A DNA stretch of 64,000 nt from Anthoceros angustus. Its lineage: Eukaryota; Streptophyta; Anthocerotopsida; Anthocerotales; Anthocerotaceae. Numbering within the stretch: position 1 is the stretch's first letter; each line of letters opens with the position of its first letter. The stretch lies in contig MU008158.1 of NCBI GenBank assembly GCA_010909165.1, forward strand, positions 308,581-372,580, read 5' to 3'. Shown piece after piece: positions 36,961 to 47,888 of the stretch. The notes under the pieces were generated by a model. The model was not told the DNA's origin, did not search any database, and saw nothing but the letters and a program-made list of their open reading frames with translations. Both the position numbers and the translations under genes were made by a program.

Positions 36961-39462
36961 TCTAGTCTACATATGTACATACACGCATACGGAGTTAGAC
37001 GAGCCAGCGACGGCACGTAACCGCGACGGAGGAGTTTGATGTAGAAAAGTGGAGCGACAGCGGAGTGTTCGTGCAGGTGGAGGGAGAGGGAAGGCGGGAA
37101 GCGAGGTCACGTGGGCATGTGCAAGCAGCACGGCTCCATTCGCGCTGCTCATGTCGCGGGTCACGTGGTTGTTGTCTGCAAGAGACGTGCCTGGGCGCCG
37201 GTACGGGCCTATGTCATACACCACCGCACTGCCACGGTAACGGCATGTGATGACGCACAGTATGCATAACCACGTCCCGGGGCCCGCCACCTCCCCCGGG
37301 GCTCCGCCTTGTGAAAATACATACCATATCAATACCATGTATGTCCCTCTTCATACATTTGTACGTACATACTTACATACACCACTGGACATGTACTTCA
37401 TCCCTGCATTATTGGCCGCCCGCATTCATTGCGAGCCGGCCTCACGAGTCGTTGGCCGCCGGGATAACGAGCCCTCCGGTGGCGCCGCGTGGAGATGCCC
37501 CACCCCGTTGGCGCGTTGGAGCCCTTCGCCTTCCCCCGTTCCGTGCACCGCGTCCCCGTTCCCGTAGCCCGTAGCCTGGGCTGCCTGAGAGCCACAAACC
37601 CGCGCCCGCCGGCAGCCTACAACGGCACGCCCCCAGGCGCCGGCCCCGGCCCCGGCCCCAGGCCCCAGGCCCCAGGCCCCAGGCCCCAGGCCAAAAGGAA
37701 CGGTGGTGGACGGAACGGGCCGCTGCAGGCGGGCCCGGGGCTCGGGTCCTCCTCGGGCCGCCCGACCAACGAATGCGAACACGAATGCCCAGTGCCCTCC
37801 GTTCCTCCGTTCCTCCGTTCCTCCGTTCCTCCGTTCCGCGTTTCACATATTTCCGGATAATGTCGTAATCGCACATTTCCAACCACCCGTTTCTGCGGGT
37901 TTCTGCCAGGTCTGAACCAAGTACATATGTATCTGCCAAAGTATGTGGCAAATGCGTGCATAATTCCTGCTCATCCAGCAGGGTGAGCGTGCAGATCAGA
38001 TCAGCCATCGGGCCGCGGTTGCCGCATGGGATTGCCATGGCACTGTATGTGCCGGGCCCGGGGCCGGGGCCCGGGAGAGCGATGCCGATGAGAGAAGGGC
38101 GTTGTCATGACAGGATCTAGACGCAGCTCATTTTACCTCCGCATTGTTAATTTTGCTCAATATCCCGGGAAGCTGCGGGGATGGTGGGCGGCAGGCGCAG
38201 GGGCAGCTGCAAGTGGTTCCGACAATCTGTCTGATCTGTCTGTGAGAGATAGTTTCTGATGAGAGATTGTTTTCTGACAGGAAAGGGAAAATGCCGTGCC
38301 TGCTGTTCGGCAAATTTTATTCGCGCACCACACCAACCACATTTCCTGAGATGTTGGATCTTAGTAGCGTAGCACTGTATGTATATATGTTCCGTGTCGC
38401 ACTGTGCATGCATGTAGTTGCTTGTACGCGAGAGGGTGGACCCTCAAGAGGAGGCCAGGAGACTGGGTCCAGGCAGCTGCAGAGGTGCAGAGAGAAGATA
38501 TGGGTGGGACTGGGTGACTGGGTGGAGGAGGAGAGGGAATTTATTTGGGGCAGCTGGGAGCTTTGACTGAGGAATTAGCGGGGAGTGAGGGCCGAGATAA
38601 GTGGGCGACGAGAGCCACATAATTTGGGGTTGTTCCGGTTCTCCCTTGAACAGCCTGGGCTGGCAGAGGGTGCTGTTTGTTGTCGCCTGTCGGGCTGCGA
38701 GGTGATTGCAGGTGGGAAATACCGGGGACGGGAAATCCGTCTGGAGGAATCGGACTGTCCTGGGTGCTGGCCTGGTCTGGCCTGGCCTGACTTGGAGCTG
38801 GAGCTGGAGCTGGAGCTGGAGCCGGAGCCGGAGTTGCAGCTGGTTGGTGTGCCCAGGGTCCCCGGACAGCAGCAAGTACAGCGGACGGGAGGCAGAGCCT
38901 GCGCCTCAGGCAGAGAGTAGGGAGAGGCGGAGGAGGCGTGACTGCGAGCTCTCCCTTCGATGAGGGCTCGCATGCAGGCTGTTACACTGGTGCAGAGGGC
39001 ATTCACCGTCAGAGCTCGCTCTCCCCGCGGCACGCAAATGTCTCTCTAGCCCTGCTTCTTCCTTTGGCACTTGGCCGACTCTCTTCGTTCGCGCACACTT
39101 TGTGTGGAGGCCGCCCAGACCACCGCCGCTGGCCCAGTTCCGGGGCTGGAATGGTGTTGCTTCCTGCCACGGCCGCTGCTGCTGAGACTGAGCTCCCTGG
39201 CCATGAGATTCGGCTGCTTGGGTATCCTGGGTAGTTCGGTTCCGCCTTAGCTGAGTAGGAGGAGGAGGAGGAGGAGGAGGAGGAGGAGGAGCAGGAGCAG
39301 CAGGAGCAGCAGACGCAGGAGCAGGCTGGTTTAATTTTGTGTCTCCACCGGAGCAAGGAGGGCAAATGTCGCTTGCGCCGCGCTTGTGAGAAGGGGCGTG
39401 ACGAGTAGTAGGTTGTTGTGAGTGGAATCCCTGCTCTCGTTGGTGCACTGCCGTTGTGGGCC
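36961..39462. other. GC-rich UVR8 upstream region with a chain of microsatellites
   Basis: No gene recognised, although many spurious long frames exist because GC is high. Simple arrays are (CCCCAGG)n at about 37655-37692, (CGTTCCTC)n at about 37798-37838, (GAGCTG)n at about 38790-38832 and (GAG)n at about 39256-39292 grading into (GAGCAG)n. The last two probably lie in the UVR8 5' leader. Confidence 0.55.
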
Positions 39463-42112
39463 ATGGGGGATACTCCCCGGAAGGTCCTGGTTGTTTCAGC
39501 TGGAGCCAGCCATTCCGTCGCACTCTTGTGTAATGCCCTTTGCCACCAGCAGTTCTGTGGTGTTCCGGAATTGTCTTTCGCTTCCCTCTGTGGCGTGGCG
39601 TAGTGTGGATTCCACAGCTCTGTGTCTTCCTCTAGGAGTAGAGCCTGGCAGAATCCGTGCTGCCCCGCCGCAGCCTGGGTGGTTGCCGAATGTGGTAGCT
39701 TGGTCCTTGAGACCAGCAATCTGACTCATCGGGTCTTAGCTGTTGTACCGTCCTATTGGATGCAATTCTGAAGCTGTTCTCATGTGAGAGGGTTTGTTGT
39801 TTTCGTGCCCAGGCTGATGTGTGTCCTTCCATCTGCAGCTGGGTATCTTGTGGCGGCGTGGGGACGAGGAGAAGATGGGCAGCTGGGGCATGGAGATGCT
39901 GCCGAGAGGCATGTGCCAACCATTATAAGCGCACTGAATGAGTGCAAGATCACTTCTGTTACGTGTGGTGCAGATCATACGACTGCATGCTCTGAGAGGC
40001 AATCCACGGTTTGGAGTTGGGGCTGGTGAGTGCAGGCATCCTTCTGTGGGTTTTGCTCTTTTGCTTTTCCGTCAATAGTCACAACGCACTTATTCAAGGT
40101 GTTTCAAATCTAGGGGAGACTTTGGGAGGCTGGGGCATGGCAACTCCAGTGATCTTTTCATCCCACAACCCATCAAGGGTTTACAGGGGTTAATAATCAA
40201 ACAGATTGCATGCGGGGACAGCCACTGTCTAGCAATCACTGCAGATGGTGAAGTCCACAGGTATTGCTTGCCCCACGACTGCTATCTTTTTCACCTTGCT
40301 TGTGGGAGCTGACTTCTGGGCTTGATGTGATGTGAAGCTGGGGTCGCAATCAGAATGGGCAACTCGGCCTTGGAACCACAGATGATGCCCTTGTGCCGCA
40401 GAAAGTGCTAGCCTTCGAGGTGTGCATTGGATTCTCCTGCCGTTGTTGCTGCACTGCCTTCCATAATGTTAGATCACACGTAAGTAGACAAACTCTGACA
40501 AAGCACTAAACTATGTCTGTCCACTCTTCCGCAGGGGATACCTGTCAAGATGTTGGCTGCAGGAGCAGAGCATACAGCCGCTGTCACTGAGAGTGGCAAA
40601 CTCTTTGGATGGGGTTGGGGCAGATATGGAAACCTCGGTCTCGGGGATCGGACAGATCGCCTTGTTCCTGGTGAAGTGGCAGCTGTGAAGGTGCGTTGTT
40701 CTCGCAATCGTAGCGCCGTGCCGCTATTTGATTGCCTGAAGTGAGTTGGAGTGCTGTCTGATACACGCCGTGTCAACTACCAGGGAGAAAAGATGAATCT
40801 CGTAGCATGCGGCTGGCGACATACTATTGCAGTGGCTGAGTCTGGGAACCTGTATACCTTTGGGTGGAGCAAGTACGGACAGTTAGGCCATGGGGATCAC
40901 GAGGATCATCTGATTCCTCATCAAGTGGCGGCGCTAAAAGATACCCACATTGCTCAGGTTTGGAATGTTTTAAAAATCATGTCAAGTTTGTGGGGTCGGA
41001 AGGAGGATGCACTTCTGTTCAGTGGAGTGCCTCAAATGTTCAGGCTGTTTTGTTTGCACACAGATATCAGGAGGATGGAGGCATACTGTTGCACTGGCCC
41101 GTAATGGCAAACTCTACGGATGGGGTTGGAACAAGGTTAGCACAGTGGTTTTGTGACTTGAGATGGCTTCCTTCTCAACTTCTGCTCCAGTATGACGGCC
41201 CACGGGTTGAACTTAGGCCTTCTTACGTTTTTCCAGGGCATCGTTTTAAACATGCAGTCGTGCTTTCTGTGCAGTTTGGTCAGGTTGGTTGTGGCAACAC
41301 TGAGGATCAGAATAGCCCGCAACTCCTGAAGTCCCTGATTGACCAGGTCTGTGGACCATTTCCTCCTCGCGGGCTCTGAATCATGCAATCCAGATCCACT
41401 TCCCTTCTCCTAAGACTGCTTTCGGCTCGCAGAACATTGTGCAAGTCTCATGCGGATGGAGGCACACGATAGCGATCTCCGACCGGGGAAATGTTTATTC
41501 ATGGGGTCGAGGAACCAGTGGTCAGCTAGGACATGGAGATGTTGTGGACAGGTCATTTGCGATTCTTGATTGTAAGCCATTGTCGTAAGGGTTTCAGGAA
41601 CTGACCCTGACTTGGATGATCTAGGTGTATACCCAAGCGCATAGAAGCCCTCAGCGCAGATGGACTCGCATGTCAGCAAATCGAAACTTCACGATCGAAC
41701 TCTGCTAAAGGTTAGTGCCGTCTCGTCGAATCCATGCCCGGGCTCGAATCCTTTCAGTTTCACAGTTGGAGTCTCATGTTTTCTCTCTTCACGGCCTCGG
41801 CAGCTTCGAACTGGATCTCCCCTTCAGAAAGGTACGCCGTGGTGCCTGATGAAACGGTGAAAACACTCTCCAGAAAACTTCACACGACGGCAAACGTTCG
41901 AGAATCTCCAGAGAAGAAGGTGCGCTTCATTCTGTCCATCGAACAAACCAGAACCTATGGTGTCGTTCTTCCACAACTGAATGAAGTCCATGCAGGTTCA
42001 GGCGTTCCCACAGGTCTCCACAGTCACTGAGGAATCAGTGGGAAGCTCAGCTGCTGAGGCAAGTGATGCAAGTGTTCCGGAGACAGAGGGAAAGCGGTTG
42101 CGGACGGGATGA
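39463..42112 (+). CDS. UVR8: UVR8-type UV-B photoreceptor (RCC1 beta-propeller)
   Basis: Twelve exons: 39463-39529, 39839-40025, 40114-40260, 40338-40419, 40535-40690, 40784-40957, 41064-41135, 41275-41346, 41433-41551, 41625-41710, 41804-41919, 41996-42112; 1395 nt, 464 aa, all in phase. The protein starts [22 protein letters not shown] and has seven RCC1 blades. The three GWRHT pentapeptides that carry the key tryptophans (ACGWRHT, SGGWRHT, SCGWRHT; W233, W285, W337 in Arabidopsis) are all present. So are [20 protein letters not shown] and [11 protein letters not shown]. The C-terminal C27 region keeps the VP motif (RYAVVPDET) that binds COP1. Arabidopsis UVR8 is a homodimer that monomerises under UV-B. 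This copy looks fully functional. The start codon was chosen by homology; 5' UTR introns upstream are possible. Confidence 0.93.
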
Positions 42113-43978
42113 ACAGGGTGGCCACAAGAGTGAAGCGTACACCAGGATCAGTAACCATGGTTTCCCGTCTACTTGGATGTGGCAAGAAGGAGAGGCCTTA
42201 ACGAGAGAGTGGTCGTCCACTAGATAGCTTGGCGTGTGCAATGGATTCTGCTCCAAAGATTTGTCACTCTGCAGCGTTGGATGTGTGCAAGAAGGTTCAC
42301 GCAGGTGGACGGCCATTTTCACCTTTTCGCGCCTTCAGGTTTGCCGCCTTAGTTCCTAGTATTTGGTGCGGATTTTGGCTTGTGCGTCTACGTAGGTGGA
42401 CAAGTCTCTTCCTCCCATGTGCCCTCTGCCCTCCGCCTTCTGCCCTCTGCCGTCTGCCCTCAGCATTTGTTCACGCCCCCGGGCAGTGTTATTGTCGTAC
42501 GGGATAGGGTTTCATATCTCCGGGATAGGGTTTCATATCTCCGTCTACATCGTTTATATGCAAATTGGTGGAAACCACGATAGTACCTAAATATTGTCAG
42601 TTCTTGCGTAGCCGAAAGGTAATCCGAGACTTCTTTGGAACCCAAATACACACTCCCTCTGCTTCTCTCGCTGCTTTCAAAACTAAAATATATAAGACAA
42701 GGATATCCGAATCCGTTCGTATTTAGCATATAGGCTAGGCGGTGCTCCTCGATTCTCTTGGTGTGGTATGCTAGCTCGCATAGGTTTCAGTTTTCGGAAA
42801 ATTAGTTTAAGTCTCTTGGTGGGGCATGCAAGCTCGCATAGGTTAATAGAGTCCACGATTTTGGATTCTCTTGGTGGGGGATGCTAGCTCGCATTGGTTA
42901 TAAAACAATGTGGAACCAAATGAACAGATCTTCACTTGCGGGGAGTGGGCCAGAGACCCACCTACAACACCCAACATCTATATGGCCCGTTCAAGATGCC
43001 TTGCCTATTGTAATCATGTTTGTTTTATAATGATATGGACAGAAAGCCTTGTGCCAATCAGTTGTTTGATAGCATCATGCAAAACTTGATGGCGGTTGAT
43101 TGTTCGGTAGTATAATGGAAATCCAAGTTATGTGGTAGTAGCATAAAAAAAATAAAAAATCCCATAGATAACCTTATGCCATACGTTGTAGGTAGCATAA
43201 TGAGAAGTCCCATACCAGTCGGTTGCATGGTACTAAATGATAACAGAAAGTCATATAATTTAGGTTATCCAGAAAACCTAATGGATCGTAGACATTCATA
43301 AAGCCTAATGTATGATAGACATTTCGAGAGTGTGAGAATGTACCTGTTGCCAATTTTGTGGTATCACAATGAAGGATGAGGATGCAAATCGTGGCGCAAT
43401 TCAAAGTCCACCTAGCCTTGTAACCTAATTGATAGAGACCGATACCACACATTTTGACGTTGCATTTCAAGCTCGTGCCTTTGTGCTCCTCTGTCGTGCG
43501 AGTGCCACTAAGCGTCATGAATACCACAAAGACTAGTTACTACAAGCTAGCAGGAAGGCTACAAACCAAAAGCGAACTACACACATTTGCATAGACTGCA
43601 GCATAGACTTCCCCCCCTAGCTGTCCGATATGGCCACAACGATGACGGCGGCAGGGTAAGCAAAACAAACAAAAGCCAGCACAACACACAAGTACAGCAG
43701 GTCGGGCACTGGTGCAAGGTGATGATCGGAGTAGAGACACAAAACAATATGGCTGACAACAGTACCCAAATGAGATTAACCTGCACAACAGGCCGAACAA
43801 GTTGAGCAATACCAAGCTTGCTGTGGAACTTCGGTTAAGGGAGGCTACAAACAGAAGAGTTGAAAGCCTCTGTTGCAATGGTCATATAGCAGCATACGAT
43901 CTTCATCGTCCACCCGGCTGCAAATCTCACATGCTAAATCCGGGAGTGGTCACCACATGGTGGGGCGAATCTCTACAT
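42113..43978. other. Intergenic, UVR8 3' flank
   Basis: No gene recognised. A 23-bp direct repeat, GGGTTTCATATCTCCGGGATA and following, lies at about 42505-42545. A trio of 33-36 bp repeats lies at 42751-42900 (listed separately). Degenerate GTAGCATAATG-type units recur at 43060-43330. Confidence 0.45.
42751..42900 (+). repeat. Three spaced copies of a 33-36 bp repeat
   Basis: Copies at 42751-42787, 42811-42844 and 42864-42900 share TCTCTTGGTGGGG(C)ATGC(T)AGCTCGCAT(A)GGTT with a few mismatches. Spacing between starts is about 53-60 bp. No open frame is shared by all three. Confidence 0.75.
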
Positions 43979-46092
43979 CTAAATTAGGCAGATGACAAGT
44001 GCCAAATTCTTCAAATGCTCATGCCATGTACGTCCATCGGAGCCCTCCAACTCCACAACGCCAGAATCACGTACAGCAACCACTAGCATGATGATGCGAT
44101 CCGTGCCTACATCCAATGTGTCAGCAGGCTGTTGAGCAAGGAACACATAGTCACCTGGTTCAAAACGACGAGCCTTGGGTTTCCAACTCCCTCCACGTAT
44201 GTGCGCATAGCACAATTTGTCCCTGTGCTGAGCAATGGCGAGATTATCCATGGTCATTGGCATGATGTGTTGGAACAAAGTAGCACACTTCTGCAGCTCT
44301 TTGACACAATTATCCAGATCAGTCCAAGACAAGTGCTGCTCCATAGCACCTTGCTTGACATTAGGTAGTTGTGGGTGATGGCCAAACAACAAAAAGTATG
44401 GTGAAAAGTTGGCTAACGCAGCTTGCTTGCTGACCCGATAACCAAGTAACAAATAGGGCAGCATGTCATCCCAATCTTTGGAGTCCTTCTACAAAAAAAT
44501 AGTGCCAGCACCTGAACAGCGAGAGCAACTAATTCGTCAAGTGCATGAGGAGTTAGGGCATTTTGGTGTCAAACGAACTTATAGCACGCTCGCACCTAAG
44601 TATTGCTGGGCTGCCATGCACAAAATGGTTCAAGATGTGGTCACCAAATGTGTGCACTGCAACCGCATCAAAGCTCGATTCACAGCCAAAGATACGATCT
44701 TGCATTTTTTGCCGATCAAAGGCTTGTTTTATCGCTGGGGGGTTGACTTGTTACCTAAATTGCCCGGGACTTCCAAAGGCAATAAGCACAACATGGTGAT
44801 GGTGGAGTATTTTAGCAAATGGATAGAAGTTGCTGTTTTCCGGAGAAGACCAGCAAGAACACGGCTGCAGCCTCCCTGCATTGTGTTCTTTCCAAGTTTG
44901 GCGCATGTGCCGAGGTCGTTACTGATCAAGGTTCGGAGTTTCGAGGTGATTTTCAGCAACTCATGGACAGGGCCTTAATTGATCATCGTCGCACAAGACG
45001 TGATCACCGTGATCAGGCTGATGGCTTGGCTGAACGCAATGTGCAAACCATTAAGAGGGCTTTGCGGAAGCACACCCCCCAGCTTGTACGAGCAGCAGTT
45101 GTCCTGCCTCCCACATGTATCTTTTGGCCCTGTGCTGCAAATTGTCTCGTTTCGTGCTGCCTAAATCAGCTGGAAATTGACTGTCTGCACATAAACAAGT
45201 AGTGGAGCATCCTTCCAGACATCTCGTATACAAGTTGTTTGCATAACATACAGTTCTTCATCAAGCTCGAAGAGTGTCAACATGGCTAAGCTGCGACTTG
45301 AGATGACTTGATGCACTTCATCCATCCAATCCCATCGAGCTTCAGTGTAATCGCTGTTGTTGGCCACCGGATTACGTGACAATGAATCAGCATTCATGTG
45401 CAACTTTCCTGCTCGATGCATAACCACAAAATCAAACTCCTGTAAGATCATGGCCCATCTGGCCAGTTTACCTATGAGTTTAGTATTGGTCATCAACCAA
45501 TACAAGGGTTGGTGATCGGTCGCTAACTCAAACTTCCTACATACTCGAAATGCAAGACACCCCAATCTGTTGCCAACGGTTCTCCTTCATAGGAACCATA
45601 ATTGGCCTCTACAGCATTCGTACTTCTGCTAGCATAGGCAATCGGATGTTCCTCTCCATCGTCAAACTGCTGTGCCAGCACTGCACCAAGTCCCAGCTTG
45701 CACCAATCCGTATACAACAAGAATGACAAGCTAAAATCAGGCCTCCGTAGCACAAAGGAAGCCCTGCTGTAAGAATCTGCTGGATCTATCAATTCCGCTA
45801 CTTCATAAGCTTGTGCCAATGTATATTTCTGCCCTCTAGTAGACCACAAAGCTGTGGTTACCTTCTCTCTCAACTTGTATGTTAGACATTGCAAAAACGT
45901 CTCTGTTGCTTGCTTCTCACTATAGATCTCCGTGTCAGGTACAAGCTTCTCCGACCTCCTATACATCATCTTCAATGTTTCACCTTGCTTTCTTGTGAAG
46001 TGTGTCAACTCTTGAATCTTCTCCGCTGAGGTCTTTGGAAACTTATCACCTTGTTCTGACGAGCTGCAGAGGGTACACGCATGTTGCTCCAA
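43979..46092 (-). mobile_element. Ty3/gypsy LTR-retrotransposon remnant with inverted integrase segment
   Basis: On the minus strand from 46092: a gag fragment (ELTHFTRKQGETLKMMYRRS) runs straight into RNase H (LLYTDWCKLGLGAVLAQQF, YASRSTNAVEANYG, then FVVMHRAGKLHMNADSLSR), so protease and most of RT are deleted. The integrase zinc-binding and core domains (FYKKIVPAPEQREQLIRQVH, HCNRIKA, WGVDLLPKLP, VVTDQGSEF, DGLAERNVQTIKRAL) lie at about 44485-45160 on the plus strand. The integrase C-terminal part (DWDDMLPYLLLGYRV, FGHHPQLPNV) is back on minus at 44485-43979. The core also has a frameshift near 44840. No LTRs found. It cannot be autonomous. Confidence 0.85.
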
Positions 46093-46786
46093 GGGCTCCT
46101 GAAACAGTCCCGCAAGCGAGCTGCACGAGAGAACCTAGTTCTTCATTGCTGCGTATGCCTATGCTGGGCACTGATGTATCTGGAGACATCGCTGTTGCTG
46201 CTTCGAAGTCTATTCATCCTTATTTGGGGCCTATGTTTGTATGTCTGTATTGCTAGTCTTGTGAGTCTCTTGTGATGGGCACGTTTTTTATTTTTATATA
46301 TTTTATAACGCCTAAATATTCTCTAAAGCCCAGATATTCTCAAAAAGTAGAAAAACAAGCTTGTGGGGAAGAAAGAGCCAAATAGTTCAAAGGAAGGGAG
46401 TTGCAAGCTGTGCAATGTGGATACCAAGGCAAAGGGTGGGGCACACTAGCAATAACACTAGACAAGTACTATTGCAAATTGTTTTATCATATTGGTAAAA
46501 TCAAAAGTCTATCTTCTCACAATGGGCACGTTTTTTCTTAGTCTTAAACTAAATACGATTCATGAAATGGACTCTTAATTAATGAGATTCTCTCGGCTCA
46601 CGAGTATGTACATCATTTCCTATAAAAACTTTATTATAATCGATGGTTCATGTACCACATTATTGAAAAGATCATATTCACTAATAATAATTATTTAATT
46701 TTTTACCTGATAAATATAAAAGAAATATATATCATATTTTCTTCCTAAAAAAGATTTATAACAGACTGGGATTGGACAGGAATGGT
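46093..46786. other. AT-rich intergenic DNA
   Basis: No gene or clear LTR recognised beyond the gag fragment. The sequence becomes AT-rich towards 46700. Confidence 0.35.
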
Positions 46787-47223
46787 CAGGGTGTCATTTT
46801 GACCCCGTCCCAAGCTCGGTCCCGGTCCCGGCATGTGTTAAAAAAAACATGGGACCGGAGGTTCTTCAAGAGTCCGGTCCCCACCCTCGGTCCCCTATTA
46901 CCCTTGGGGACCGAGGGTTCATAAAAGGTTCGGTTTAAAATTAATAAATTACTTAATTTTATATCCAAGGACTTATATTTAATATGGACACATGGACATC
47001 TTATCATGGACGCAGTTTGCAGTCTGCCGGCTGGGCTGCAATCTGCGGACTCCGCAGTCTGCAGTCTTTTATATTATTATTTATAAATTATTTATTTAAT
47101 ATTTATTATATTTAATGACCAAGGGTCGCAAAAAGGCACGGTCCCTGCTCGGTCCGGGACCGAGCGTAGCCAGGCTAGGCGGTCCCGGGGACTGAGCTAG
47201 TACTCGGTCAAAATGACACCCTG
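46787..47223. mobile_element. hAT-like MITE, 437 bp
   Basis: Perfect 18-bp terminal inverted repeats CAGGGTGTCATTTTGACC at 46787-46804 and in complement at 47206-47223; weaker pairing continues inward (CTCGGTCCC-type and GGACCG-rich segments). The CAGGG start is common in hAT elements. The interior is AT-rich with GC-rich GGTCCCGG blocks and has no transposase. A matching 8-bp target duplication is not clear (GGAATGGT on the left, ATGGACAT on the right), so either the boundary or the superfamily could be wrong. Confidence 0.7.
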
Positions 47224-47888
47224 ATGGACATGTGTATGACGAGAAGTGAAAACACAGAGGAAACCAGAATGCCTTGCCTTAAGAAACGGGGACGGACTGT
47301 TCCAAAGAGAAGCTCACCCACTCGTGCCGTACCAGCAGTGGTCTCACCAACCCTTCGGGAAGACCCTAAAGTAAAAGAAGACCCTAAATGCAGCCTTGGG
47401 TTACGGATGGTCGTAGTCTATGTACGTGAGTTTGACCGTCCAGTGTGAAGAGTGACGATTTGTCGCTTCGTAAATGGCGAAGAGCAAGACAAAGTGGGGC
47501 GGCGTCCGGGGTCCGGAGTCCGGCGTTCTTCATCAGCGACTTGACCAGGGCAGATGGTGGCTAACGTGACCATATGTCTGTTGACGCCGTTATCGCAAGT
47601 TCCTGTGGGCGCTACGATGGATGGAATGAGAAAGCTGTGCATTCAGTGTGCTGGTACGGCAGCGCCTGAGCGTGACAGCTACAAGCATCGCGGGACTCTT
47701 GTGTCACGCACGCAGTGATGGGAAACGTGCAGCATCGGCCCATGTGCGTGTATGCAGCAATGGCTAATGTCACACGCAGTCCAATCCAGAGGCTCGATTC
47801 GCTCGCGCAGGCTCCAGAGAGCCTGAGAGCCTGAGTGCCTGAGTGGACGAGTGCCCGAGTGCCCGAGTGCCAGAGTGCCTGAGCTGAG

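Noticed and set aside
37442-39719. Several 100-240 codon frames in GC-rich DNA before UVR8
   Set aside because: They overlap on both strands, consist of repeats, and follow the high GC content; no recognisable domain.
40114-40260. A possible intron inside UVR8 at GGGTTTACAG
   Set aside because: Reading through keeps the family sequence ([20 protein letters not shown]), so no intron is needed.
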